From Clostridiales bacterium UBA1206 (GTDB lineage Bacteria; Bacillota; Clostridia; Oscillospirales; CAG-382): 20,373 nucleotides of DNA. The notes under the pieces are model-generated. The model saw nothing but the letters and a program-made list of their open reading frames with translations. It was not told the DNA's origin and did no database searches. Below, piece after piece: positions 14,183 through 20,373 of this stretch. How positions within the stretch are numbered: position 1 is the stretch's first letter; each line of letters opens with the position of its first letter. Location: the NCBI GenBank assembly GCA_002310055.1, contig DBXS01000029.1, forward strand, positions 444-20,816. The letters run 5' to 3'. A program made the position numbers and the translations under genes.

Positions 14183-14214
14183 AAAAGCGCGCTCCTCAAA
14201 CGGAGCGCGCTTTT
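14183..14214. terminator. Bidirectional intrinsic terminator between aqpZ and the surface-protein gene
   Basis: A perfect 13-bp stem (14183-14195 with 14202-14214, loop TCAAAC) begins with a run of A and ends with a run of T, so it has a U-tract in both directions. It serves aqpZ from the left and the convergent surface-protein gene from the right. Confidence 0.92.
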
Positions 14215-14249
14215 GCGTTTGTTATATCAAATTGATTCTGCCTGCGGAA

Positions 14250-16613
14250 TCATTCCGCGCTGCGGCGTTTGAGCGCGATCTCATAGCAGGCCGCCGCCAT
14301 TGCGGCGATAAGCACGGATACCGCCGTCCAGAGCAGAACGCGTCCGCTGTCGCCGGTCTGCGGAGTTCCGCCGGGTTCGGGCGGCGCGGGTATCTCCTCG
14401 GCGTCGAACACCGCGGTGTAGGTCGCTTCGCCGGTCACGTCGGGAAGCACGTCGTCAGGGGCGTAGACGCTCACGCCGTCGGACCAACCCGCGAACGTGT
14501 AGGTGTACTGTTCGTCGTCAGCTTTGGCGGGCGTTTCGGGCTTGACTATTTCGGAACCGGGAGTGCCGTTGCCGTATTCGGCGGAAAGCAGCTCGCCGCC
14601 GTTATCGCCGAGGAACGATACGGTGTAATTGCATTCCAGTATCGTCAGCTTGCCGGCGGTCGTTTCGCCTATCACGTAGTTGCCCGTCACGTCGCCGTCG
14701 GCGTTGGTGACGGTGAATACGAATTCAGGCAGGAACTCGCCGTTGTCGTAAACGTCGGGCGACGTGCCGTACGACGGGGTATAGGCGCCTTCTTCAATCA
14801 CGCATTCGTCGCCTTCCACAAGACCCGTGACGGTGATCCCGGACTCGCCGTACTGTTCGGCGCTGTTGAAATCCACGGTCTTGTCTTCAACTGTCAGATC
14901 GAGCTTGCGGGCGGTCACGGTTATGGAACCGGGAGTCATATCGCCGAGCACGTAGTTGGCGGTGACCTCGTCGTCGCCGCACATCACCACGAGCGTATCG
15001 TCGTCGAACGATCCCGTGTAGGTCCCGGCGTCCGTGCCGCAGGCGGGTTCGTAGTCGACGGTCGCGGTGTGACCTTCGAGCAGGCCGGTTATGGCGTAAA
15101 CCGTTTCGCCGGTGTGCTCCAGACCGTCGTATTCTTCGTCCGCGGCGTCGTTTGCGACTACCGTAAGAGTCAGCTTGTTGATGATGAGCGTGCCGGAAAC
15201 GTACGAGATATTGTAGTTGCCGGTAGATTCGCCTATTTCAAGTTCGCCTTCGACCACGTCTATGCATCCCTCATAAGTGCCGGCGTTCGTTTCGCTGCCG
15301 ACGAGCACCAGTTTCGTGATCGCGTCCTCGCCGCAAAGACCCGTGACGGTGACTTTTTCGCTTATATCGGCGGCGCTTGTGTATACGCTGTCTTCGCCGC
15401 CGGTCTCGCCTTGGGAGGAGCCGTTATAATCGTATTCCTGTTCGTTGACTTCGATCGTAAGCTCGGCGGGGACGATACGCAGGACGCCGCTTACGAGATC
15501 GCCGACTATGTATTTGCCTGTGGTGTCGGTGGTGACGCCTACTTCGGCTCCGCTGAATTCCAGCGTATACCCGCCGACGTCTTTTCCGGTGACGGAAGCG
15601 GAGACGCCCTCAAATACCAGCCCTTCTACGTCGCAGGTGTAGCCCGAAAGCTCCTGCTCGGTGCCGTTGTATTCCTTTTCCTCGCTTACCGCGGTGAGCG
15701 TCACCGCTATGGGATTGATGGTGAAATCGCCGTTTATTATAGTGAATGTGAATCCGCCCCGTCCTTCCTGAAATTCGGCGGCGGTTTTGGACGTCGTGAG
15801 CACTCCTTCGTAAAAGCCGGGCTCTTCCACGTCTGCGTTCGTGCGGATCACGGACAGGTCAAGATCGTCGAGGTATTCGATACTGTCGCCGCTTAGTACC
15901 GCTTTGGGGAATTCCGGATCTTCATCGCCGGGGTCCTTTGAAGCGTCGGCGACGGTGACCGTTACGTACGAAGTCTCGACCGTAAGCTTTCCGGCCAATT
16001 TGGTGATCTCGTAGTTATCGTTGACTTTCGTATCGTCGATATTGCGGATGACGATGGTCGGACATTGGATGCAAGAATCGTATTCGCCGACGTTGGTCTC
16101 GGAACCGTCGAGCATTATCCAATAAATATAATCGTCGCCCTGCAGACCGATGACGTCGACCTTTGTCCTGATCTCATCGGGATCAGCGTATATGGGGTCG
16201 GCTTCGCCTACCGGATATCCCGTATAATTATGGGTCTGGTCAAAAACTGTTACCGTCAGGTCTGCTTTGGTGATATTGACCGTTCCGCTCGAAGTTGTGG
16301 TGGCGTAGCCTTCGTAATCGGCTTTGACGTAAACGTCCCGCGGACCAAAGGTGCAATCGACCCACGTCGGGGGGTCTTCGCTCCAGTCCTCGTTGTTCCT
16401 GCTGTAAAGGATGTCGGCGCTTTCCGTGACGTAGTTGCCTTCGTCGTCAAGCACCAGGACGGTGACGGTGTGCGGCGCGGAGTCGTACGGAGCTTCGTAG
16501 CTGGTTATTTCCAGCGTAAGCGCCGGCAGCGACACGGCTGCAGAAACTGCTACCGAAACAGAAGTGAACGCGAGCGCGAACACAAAGATCATACAAACGG
16601 TTTTTTTCAGCAT
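14250..16613 (-). CDS. Cell-wall-anchored repeat surface protein (MBG/YDG-like repeats, PQTG sorting signal)
   Basis: The 787-residue protein has a signal peptide (about 1-26, MLKKTVCMIFVFALAF then VSA), a long series of similar beta-rich modules, and a sortase signal. The modules recur roughly every 80-100 residues with patterns such as Y(D/N)G, GTYEG or GTYTGSF, and NY.I/V..G.L.I, as in MBG/YDG-type Ig-like repeats. A Listeria-Bacteroides (InlB B-like) repeat follows near 660-735 (YTVSFLGDNGG, YTYTFAGW, YTAVFD). The end is TPQTGD (750-755), a hydrophobic helix (about 758-778) and a basic KRR tail. It is probably attached to peptidoglycan as an adhesin or matrix protein; the ligand is unknown and no sortase is in the window. 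Start ATG 16613 has AAAGGAGG four to five bases upstream; an ATG at 16631 lacks this. Confidence 0.85.
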   Translation of the reverse strand: MLKKTVCMIFVFALAFTSVSVAVSAAVSLPALTLEITSYEAPYDSAPHTVTVLVLDDEGNYVTESADILYSRNNEDWSEDPPTWVDCTFGPRDVYVKADYEGYATTTSSGTVNITKADLTVTVFDQTHNYTGYPVGEADPIYADPDEIRTKVDVIGLQGDDYIYWIMLDGSETNVGEYDSCIQCPTIVIRNIDDTKVNDNYEITKLAGKLTVETSYVTVTVADASKDPGDEDPEFPKAVLSGDSIEYLDDLDLSVIRTNADVEEPGFYEGVLTTSKTAAEFQEGRGGFTFTIINGDFTINPIAVTLTAVSEEKEYNGTEQELSGYTCDVEGLVFEGVSASVTGKDVGGYTLEFSGAEVGVTTDTTGKYIVGDLVSGVLRIVPAELTIEVNEQEYDYNGSSQGETGGEDSVYTSAADISEKVTVTGLCGEDAITKLVLVGSETNAGTYEGCIDVVEGELEIGESTGNYNISYVSGTLIINKLTLTVVANDAADEEYDGLEHTGETVYAITGLLEGHTATVDYEPACGTDAGTYTGSFDDDTLVVMCGDDEVTANYVLGDMTPGSITVTARKLDLTVEDKTVDFNSAEQYGESGITVTGLVEGDECVIEEGAYTPSYGTSPDVYDNGEFLPEFVFTVTNADGDVTGNYVIGETTAGKLTILECNYTVSFLGDNGGELLSAEYGNGTPGSEIVKPETPAKADDEQYTYTFAGWSDGVSVYAPDDVLPDVTGEATYTAVFDAEEIPAPPEPGGTPQTGDSGRVLLWTAVSVLIAAMAAACYEIALKRRSAE

Positions 16614-16631
16614 GGTTTCCTCCTTTGACAT

Positions 16632-16651
16632 ACCGGGGAAAACGCCCCGGT
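16632..16651 (-). promoter_or_regulatory. GC-rich hairpin in the surface-protein leader
   Basis: A 7-bp perfect inverted repeat (16632-16638 with 16645-16651) in the minus-strand leader, ending about nine bases before the AAAGGAGG site. It may stabilise the mRNA 5' end or affect initiation. Confidence 0.4.
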
Positions 16652-16687
16652 CGGTGGGATTACTGCATACTATTTTAAGTTAAATCC

Positions 16688-16716
16688 ATTATAATGTAAA
16701 AAACGGCAAAAATCAA
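16688..16716 (-). promoter_or_regulatory. Promoter for the surface-protein gene
   Basis: TATAAT (16688-16693) with TTGATT (16711-16716) 17 bases upstream on the minus strand. The -10 is perfect and the -35 has four of six matches, consistent with a regulated promoter. The -35 lies inside the loop of the inverted repeat at 16699-16735. Confidence 0.75.
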
Positions 16717-16735
16717 TAACGATTCCGCCGTTTTT
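16699..16735 (-). promoter_or_regulatory. 9-bp inverted repeat flanking the -35 box: operator or terminator of an upstream small transcript
   Basis: AAAAACGGC (16699-16707) and GCCGTTTTT (16727-16735) are perfect complements separated by 19 bases that contain the surface-gene -35. On the minus strand the 3' arm ends in a run of T, so the element could also terminate a transcript starting near 16830. The two readings cannot be separated by eye. Confidence 0.4.
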
Positions 16736-16774
16736 GTGAATATTTTTTCGAAAATATGAATAAAGCGCGCACCG

Positions 16775-16813
16775 TCACAGCTTCAGCACCGCGACCGCCT
16801 CGCCGCCGCACAT
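16775..16813 (-). CDS. Possible 12-residue small ORF
   Basis: ATG at 16813 to TGA at 16775 encodes MCGGEAVAVLKL. AAGGG lies five bases before the ATG, and a TTGACA-N17-TTTAAT promoter lies just upstream (16837-16865). It could be a leader peptide, part of a small RNA, or chance. The residue pattern also resembles the end of a longer protein, so a decayed gene remnant is an alternative. There is no other support. Confidence 0.25.
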   Translation of the reverse strand: MCGGEAVAVLKL

Positions 16814-16836
16814 TTCCGCCCTTTTTCGTTTTTTCC

Positions 16837-16865
16837 ATTAAACCGCGGTATCGCGAATCTGTCAA
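16837..16865 (-). promoter_or_regulatory. Minus-strand promoter upstream of the possible small ORF
   Basis: TTGACA (16860-16865) and TTTAAT (16837-16842) separated by 17 bases. It is back-to-back with the plus-strand promoter at 16891-16919. No annotated gene starts directly after it, so it would drive a short transcript or a long leader of the surface-protein gene. Confidence 0.6.
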
Positions 16866-16890
16866 CAAGGTTAGATCCTTCAGTAACAAC

Positions 16891-16919
16891 TTGACACGGT
16901 CCGACTTTTGTGCTAAAAT
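16891..16919 (+). promoter_or_regulatory. Sigma-A promoter for the large lipoprotein gene
   Basis: TTGACA (16891-16896) and TAAAAT (16914-16919) with a 17-base spacer, about 45 bases before the start codon. Confidence 0.88.
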
Positions 16920-16965
16920 GCATTAGATATATCATTGCCGATTTGACATTTTTACGGAGGTTCTG

Positions 16966-18930
16966 ATGAAAAAAACAATTATTCTTTTGCTGGCGCTGAC
17001 GCTGCTCGCGTCTTTGGCGATCTTAAGCGGATGCAGCGGCGAACCGCAGCCCGTCCCGGCGGAATCCGACGTCACCGAGCCGGGAAGCGAGAGCGCTCCC
17101 GAATCGCGCGCCCCTGCCGAGATATCCGATGAAGCGATGACCCGCTTCCTCGAAAAACTCGAAGCCGGCAATTACGTGATCGACTACCCGGAATACGTCA
17201 AAGTCAACGTCTGTTCCGACGATCTTGTCTATTATCTCTACACATACGTTATCCGCCACGACAACGTCGACTACAACGGGGTCGCCGTTTTGACCGTCAA
17301 CGGAAACGAAACGTTCTCGGGCCTTCTGGCGGAAGACAGCCTGCAAAGCATCGCTTTTGTCAACGAAGGCAAAGCGGTGGACATCATCAGCGAAGGGGAT
17401 CCTCAGCTGCAGTATAAACTCTGTCTGCCGAATTCCTGGAGCGAAGCGTCGCAAGGGAACATCTGGGATCTTTTCTACAACGATACCGAAAATCCGTTGA
17501 GATTCGTTTCTACCGCCGCTGTGGTTAAGAATACCGTCCGCGATCTGGCGGGTATCAGCAATATCGTTTTCGAGAGGATGGAAGAAGTCACCCTGGAACT
17601 CGATAAGGAAGACCCGACCGAAGCGCATCTTAAAGCCTCGTTCAGAGAAGGATACCCCCCTGCGCCGAAAGTCGATATCGCGATCACCTTCGGAACAGCC
17701 GTATCGGACGCCCGCGTCGACGCCTGGATGAACGATCCCGACCGCGAGTATCCGGAACCCCGGACGGACTGGGGCGTCGACGAACTCAATCTCAACGCGG
17801 TGTTCCTGCCCGAGTACGGCGTCACGGCCGTTCCGTTCCCGGATTTCGCGACATACGCTTTCACCGTCGATATCAGCGGGATACTCGCCTATGACGAGAT
17901 TTATTTCCGCGACTCCCGCGCGACAGAGCAGGGCATGCGGGATTACATAGATAAACTACTGAGCCTCGGCTTTTCCGCCGTCACGGACGAAGACGGGATA
18001 ACCTGGTACCGTCTGCTTCTGCGTGAAGAATACGGGTGCTATTCCTCCATTTGTCTGGAATATGACAACGGCATAAGTATGCTGGCGACCAAGTATTACG
18101 GTTTTCCTTCCTACACGGGACTTGAGGATACCAACCGGGTGCTTGCCGGTCACGGATACCCGGAACTGAAGTCCGATCCCGCAGTTTCCGGTTTCCTTTC
18201 TTATGATTCCGCAAATGAGATGGAAGAATCGTGGCTGTATTTCTTCGACTACGATCTGTCGCTGTACGTCACGCTTCGCTATTCCGACCGGGCGGCGGTC
18301 GACGCCTATCTGGAATCATACGTTCAGTCGCTCGGAGACGGATATGAACTCGCCTACAACGAAGGAGACGAGGAATACGGCGAGGTCCTTCCCGAACTTG
18401 CGGCGGAAGAGGACGCCGCCCGCTTCAGCCGCCTGAAATCGACCGTCAGCGAAGGCAACTACTACAAATGCCAGACCGAAAGCGGCCTGAAAACGTTCCG
18501 GTATCATTTTGAAGACGACGGAGAGACCGTCACTCTGCTGTTCAAGTCGGAAAATTATCTGCCTGCCGAAACGGTCCGCGGCGCGCTCGCGGAAGCGGGA
18601 TTCCCCGAGATCGCATTGGATCATTGTAACTCCGGCAGAGACCAGAGAAAATTCCAGAAAACCATGTACGGCCGCGATCTGCCGCTCGAGCTTTCTCTGT
18701 CCTTCAAGTTTGAAACCGCCGCGGAAGCGGAAGCGTTTCTCGAACAGTACATTTCCGCCCTGCAGGACGCCTCCTTCGACGTCACCCCGCCCGCTTCCGT
18801 GGAAATCGGCAAATCGAGAGCCTATTCCAAAGAAGAAGGTTCCGTGATCCTGATCTTCGCGTTCGATTATACGGAAGGCTCAACGGAGATCCCGATCGAG
18901 TTCCGCGTCGCCGCTCCCGCGGAAGACTGA
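16966..18930 (+). CDS. Large putative lipoprotein, unknown function
   Basis: The 654-residue protein has a lipoprotein signal peptide (MKKTIILLLALTLLASLAIL, then SGC with C23 as the lipidated cysteine), followed by an acidic, Pro/Ser/Glu-rich linker (about 24-55). The rest is strongly acidic and rich in Tyr and Asp, with no membrane helices, so it should sit on the outer face of the membrane. Several modules share a loose pattern: a helix such as YIDKLLSLGF, YLESYVQSLGDGY or FLEQYISALQDASF, followed by charged strands ending in an IxxxY or IPIEF-like strand (about 318-375, 430-500, 585-650). This suggests repeated domains. No enzyme motif is recognised. The ATG at 16966 has GGAGG seven bases upstream; it is monocistronic with its own promoter and a terminator at 19052-19090. 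Confidence 0.88.
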   Translation: MKKTIILLLALTLLASLAILSGCSGEPQPVPAESDVTEPGSESAPESRAPAEISDEAMTRFLEKLEAGNYVIDYPEYVKVNVCSDDLVYYLYTYVIRHDNVDYNGVAVLTVNGNETFSGLLAEDSLQSIAFVNEGKAVDIISEGDPQLQYKLCLPNSWSEASQGNIWDLFYNDTENPLRFVSTAAVVKNTVRDLAGISNIVFERMEEVTLELDKEDPTEAHLKASFREGYPPAPKVDIAITFGTAVSDARVDAWMNDPDREYPEPRTDWGVDELNLNAVFLPEYGVTAVPFPDFATYAFTVDISGILAYDEIYFRDSRATEQGMRDYIDKLLSLGFSAVTDEDGITWYRLLLREEYGCYSSICLEYDNGISMLATKYYGFPSYTGLEDTNRVLAGHGYPELKSDPAVSGFLSYDSANEMEESWLYFFDYDLSLYVTLRYSDRAAVDAYLESYVQSLGDGYELAYNEGDEEYGEVLPELAAEEDAARFSRLKSTVSEGNYYKCQTESGLKTFRYHFEDDGETVTLLFKSENYLPAETVRGALAEAGFPEIALDHCNSGRDQRKFQKTMYGRDLPLELSLSFKFETAAEAEAFLEQYISALQDASFDVTPPASVEIGKSRAYSKEEGSVILIFAFDYTEGSTEIPIEFRVAAPAED

Positions 18931-19051
18931 CCCCCCCATTTATATCGGTAATATCGCTTAAAGCCAAATAAACCGTCCCCGAGGCAAGGAGCAAGCCCGA
19001 TAAGGAAGTATTTCACAACGCAAAAACGTGGTGAGTAAGTGCGCAATCAAG
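18931..19051. other. Non-coding stretch after the large lipoprotein
   Basis: No convincing gene is seen. It holds a run of seven C immediately after the stop codon and a lone ATTTCAC (19010-19016) matching the spacer of the hairpin array further right. It is probably the 3' untranslated part of the lipoprotein mRNA. Confidence 0.5.
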
Positions 19052-19090
19052 AAAAGCAGGCTGAAATCATAATCAGCCTGCTTTTATTAT
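19052..19090 (+). terminator. Intrinsic terminator after the large lipoprotein gene
   Basis: A perfect 13-bp stem (19052-19064 with 19073-19085, loop AATCATAA) ends in CTTTTATTATT. It is about 120 bases past the stop codon, an unusually long 3' tail, but is the first clear terminator. Confidence 0.88.
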
Positions 19091-19184
19091 TCTGCCGGTT
19101 CAATGAAGACGTCATCGGATCGCGGGGCGAAAAACCGCCGTATTTGGGGTTTGGTGTTGTACGATATGGATCGCATCTTTATTA

Positions 19185-19361
19185 GTGAAATATTTTGCCT
19201 TACGGCAAAATGTGAAATATTCCCTGACGGGAATGTGAAATTTTACGGCGTTGCCGCAAAGTGAAATGAAATTCGCCTTTAACATTTGCGAAGCAAATAT
19301 TTCACAGCGAAGCTATTTCACATGGCGAAGCCATATTTCACTCGCCGAAGGCGAATTTCAC
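19185..19361. repeat. Array of short hairpins separated by GTGAAAT / ATTTCAC
   Basis: Four copies of GTGAAAT (19185-19191, 19212-19218, 19235-19241, 19261-19267) and four of its reverse complement ATTTCAC (19299-19305, 19315-19321, 19335-19341, 19355-19361) are interleaved with short hairpins of different stem sequence: 19192-19211 (8 bp, loop TTAC), 19219-19234 (6 bp, loop TGAC), 19242-19260 (one mismatch), 19284-19298, 19306-19314, 19322-19334 and 19342-19354 (loop GAA in the last four). GAAATTCGCC (19268-19277) can also pair with GGCGAATTTC (19350-19359). Stem lengths and sequences vary while the 7-base spacer is constant, so this is neither a CRISPR nor a simple tandem repeat. It resembles a REP-like mosaic; function unknown. 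Confidence 0.9.
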
Positions 19362-19397
19362 AGAAAAATCCTCGCGTATCGCGAGGATTTTTCTGTG
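19359..19397. terminator. Long hairpin, probable bidirectional terminator at the array edge
   Basis: A perfect 18-bp stem (19359-19376 with 19380-19397) with a three-base loop carries AAAAA in its 5' arm and TTTTT in its 3' arm. It is the nearest terminator-like structure to the end of the minus-strand lipoprotein gene (stop at 19483), 86 bases away. It overlaps the last ATTTCAC of the array, so it could equally be the final array unit. Confidence 0.6.
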
Positions 19398-19482
19398 TTA
19401 TGCGGTCGGATTTGATTTCCTTTTATCCCGAGAAAACGAAAAAGTTGTTTTCAGGTTCAGACGGTCGATGCAAGAATCCCGT

Positions 19483-20142
19483 TCATCTAATCTTTTTCAC
19501 TTCAAGCGTCGGAATGTTGTTTATACGGAGTTCGTTGATCAAGGTCTCTTCGGAATCGATTTGCGCGCAGTCGGCTATGATCCAGTAAGAGACGTACGAA
19601 ACCACTCCTTCTATGCCCGAGCTGTATGTTACCCATATGGGATATCCGCTTTCAAAAACAAAGACCAAGATCGTTTTTTCTTTCAACGTTTCGTGTTTTA
19701 TGCTTCCGCTGTCGGTAAACACGCCGGTAAACGCCATCGCAGACGTACCTTTGCTCGAATTGATCAGAGAAGGCAAAGACCCGTAAACCTGCGCGATGAT
19801 CTTGTTCTGAAGATTTTCGGAAAGACCGTCATATTCCTCAAAACGGTCGGTAATAGTGCCGAGCGCTTTCTCCGGATCGAACGATATTTCGTAAATCGCT
19901 TTGTATCCGGCGACGTTTTCGCCGCTCACGACGTCGATCATTTCGGGATCGTTCAGCATGGCGGACGCGCTTATCAGATTTCTGTAAGTCTCGCTGCACA
20001 CGGCTTCTTTCATCCGCGCGGCGGATTCCAGCCCGGCTTCGATCAGCATATCGTCGACGTTATTTGAACCGCATCCGGTCAAAAGCGCCGCAAAAGCCGT
20101 TAATACACATAAAACAATTATCAAAACAGAAAGCCTTTTCAT
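19483..20142 (-). CDS. Putative small lipoprotein, unknown function
   Basis: The 219-residue protein starts MKRLSVLIIVLCVLTAFAAL and has the lipobox LLTGC, with lipidation expected at C24. The mature part (about 25-219) is soluble and mixed alpha/beta: a helical first half rich in Met, Glu and Ala (AARMKEAVCSETYRNLISAS), a central DRFEEYDGLSENLQNKIIAQ helix, and a beta-rich second half ending in a basic KKIR. The middle helix-strand layout suggests an extracytoplasmic binding or stress-type protein, but no family is recognised. The ATG at 20142 has AAGGAG nine bases upstream and a good promoter at 20211-20239. It is monocistronic, converging on the large lipoprotein with the hairpin array between them. 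Confidence 0.88.
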   Translation of the reverse strand: MKRLSVLIIVLCVLTAFAALLTGCGSNNVDDMLIEAGLESAARMKEAVCSETYRNLISASAMLNDPEMIDVVSGENVAGYKAIYEISFDPEKALGTITDRFEEYDGLSENLQNKIIAQVYGSLPSLINSSKGTSAMAFTGVFTDSGSIKHETLKEKTILVFVFESGYPIWVTYSSGIEGVVSYVSYWIIADCAQIDSEETLINELRINNIPTLEVKKIR

Positions 20143-20210
20143 ATTTGCGATCTCCTTTTTTGCGATCTTTTTTTCAGTGACAAAACTCCCGAATCGCCGG
20201 GTCCTTATTT

Positions 20211-20239
20211 ATTATATCAAGATTCTGCGAATAAGTCAA
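20211..20239 (-). promoter_or_regulatory. Sigma-A promoter for the small lipoprotein gene
   Basis: TTGACT (20234-20239) and perfect TATAAT (20211-20216) on the minus strand, 17-base spacer, about 70 bases before the start codon. Confidence 0.87.
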
Positions 20240-20274
20240 CCCGGGAGAAAGGGAAGTTTGCGACAGAGCGTGAG

Positions 20275-20373
20275 TCAGCCGTTATTACTGTCGTTCATAT
20301 GCTCTTTTGTCGTGTTTATCGAAGCTATCAGGATACGCCGTATGGTTCCGCACTGATCATACAGTTCTTTTGC
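20275..20373 (-). CDS. Partial unknown protein (C-terminus only, runs off right edge)
   Basis: A minus-strand frame is open from the window edge to TGA at 20275-20277, 32 codons. It reads AKELYDQCGTIRRILIASIN and ends in the polar tail KEHMNDSNNG. Composition and codon use look like the end of a real soluble protein, and the promoter of the next gene starts about 36 bases later, as expected for a gene end. The fragment is too short to identify. Confidence 0.45.
   Translation of the reverse strand, partial: AKELYDQCGTIRRILIASINTTKEHMNDSNNG

Noticed and set aside
14232..15896. A 554-codon plus-strand open frame opposite the surface-protein gene
   Set aside because: It lies antisense to a protein with signal peptide, repeats and sorting signal, and starts inside the terminator region; it is a codon-bias artefact.
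19103..19264. A 53-codon plus-strand open frame running into the hairpin array
   Set aside because: It has no ribosome binding site, translates the repeat array itself and starts just behind a terminator, so it is most likely chance.
19185..19397. CRISPR array
   Set aside because: The repeated unit is only 7 bases, the intervals are palindromic hairpins of varying length, and no cas genes are present.

Overview
The window looks like a chromosomal segment of a Gram-positive-type anaerobe, most likely a gut-associated member of the Clostridia (Bacillota). This is inferred from near-consensus sigma-A promoters with 17-base spacers, strong AGGAGG-type ribosome binding sites, short intrinsic terminators, a PQTG-type cell-wall sorting signal, lipoproteins with clear lipoboxes, a phage-lysin-like GH25 muramidase and the rpsF-ssb-rpsR operon. 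No marker here fixes the genus. Nearly all genes lie on the minus strand; only an aquaporin and one large lipoprotein are on the plus strand.

Layout. 1-86: start of an unknown gene running off the left edge. 197-958: GH25 muramidase. 1134-2494: XRE/cupin regulator overlapping rsmA (ksgA). 2552-3373: QueG-like iron-sulfur protein. 3438-4471: rpsF-ssb-rpsR, with its own promoter, a structured leader that can hide the rpsF ribosome binding site, and a terminator. 4602-5714: PRPP synthetase. 5867-6730: unknown protein. 6825-13250: complete F1Fo ATP synthase operon. 13481-14143: divergent aquaporin Z. 14250-16613: sortase-anchored repeat surface protein. 16697-16865: possible small transcript with a 12-codon ORF. 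16966-18930: large lipoprotein. 19185-19397: a dense array of small hairpins separated by GTGAAAT/ATTTCAC. 19483-20142: small lipoprotein. 20275-20373: end of an unknown gene at the right edge.

The most unusual feature is the ATP synthase. The order is the standard a-c-b-delta-alpha-gamma-beta-epsilon, but eight subunits are encoded by only six reading frames. The delta subunit survives only as its C-terminal domain, fused in frame to the N-terminus of alpha; the delta N-terminal domain, whose known job is to hold the alpha N-termini, is absent. Gamma, the rotating shaft, is continuous in frame with beta, a stator catalytic subunit, with no stop codon between them. All key residues of alpha, gamma and beta are intact. 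An internal GTG with a good ribosome binding site lies exactly where free beta would begin, so the locus may make both gamma-beta and free beta. The c subunit also carries an apparent cleavable signal peptide. The operon has a perfect consensus promoter and a clear terminator, so it looks like an active enzyme rather than a relic.

The other genes are ordinary housekeeping (translation, DNA binding, nucleotide synthesis, rRNA modification) plus envelope proteins.
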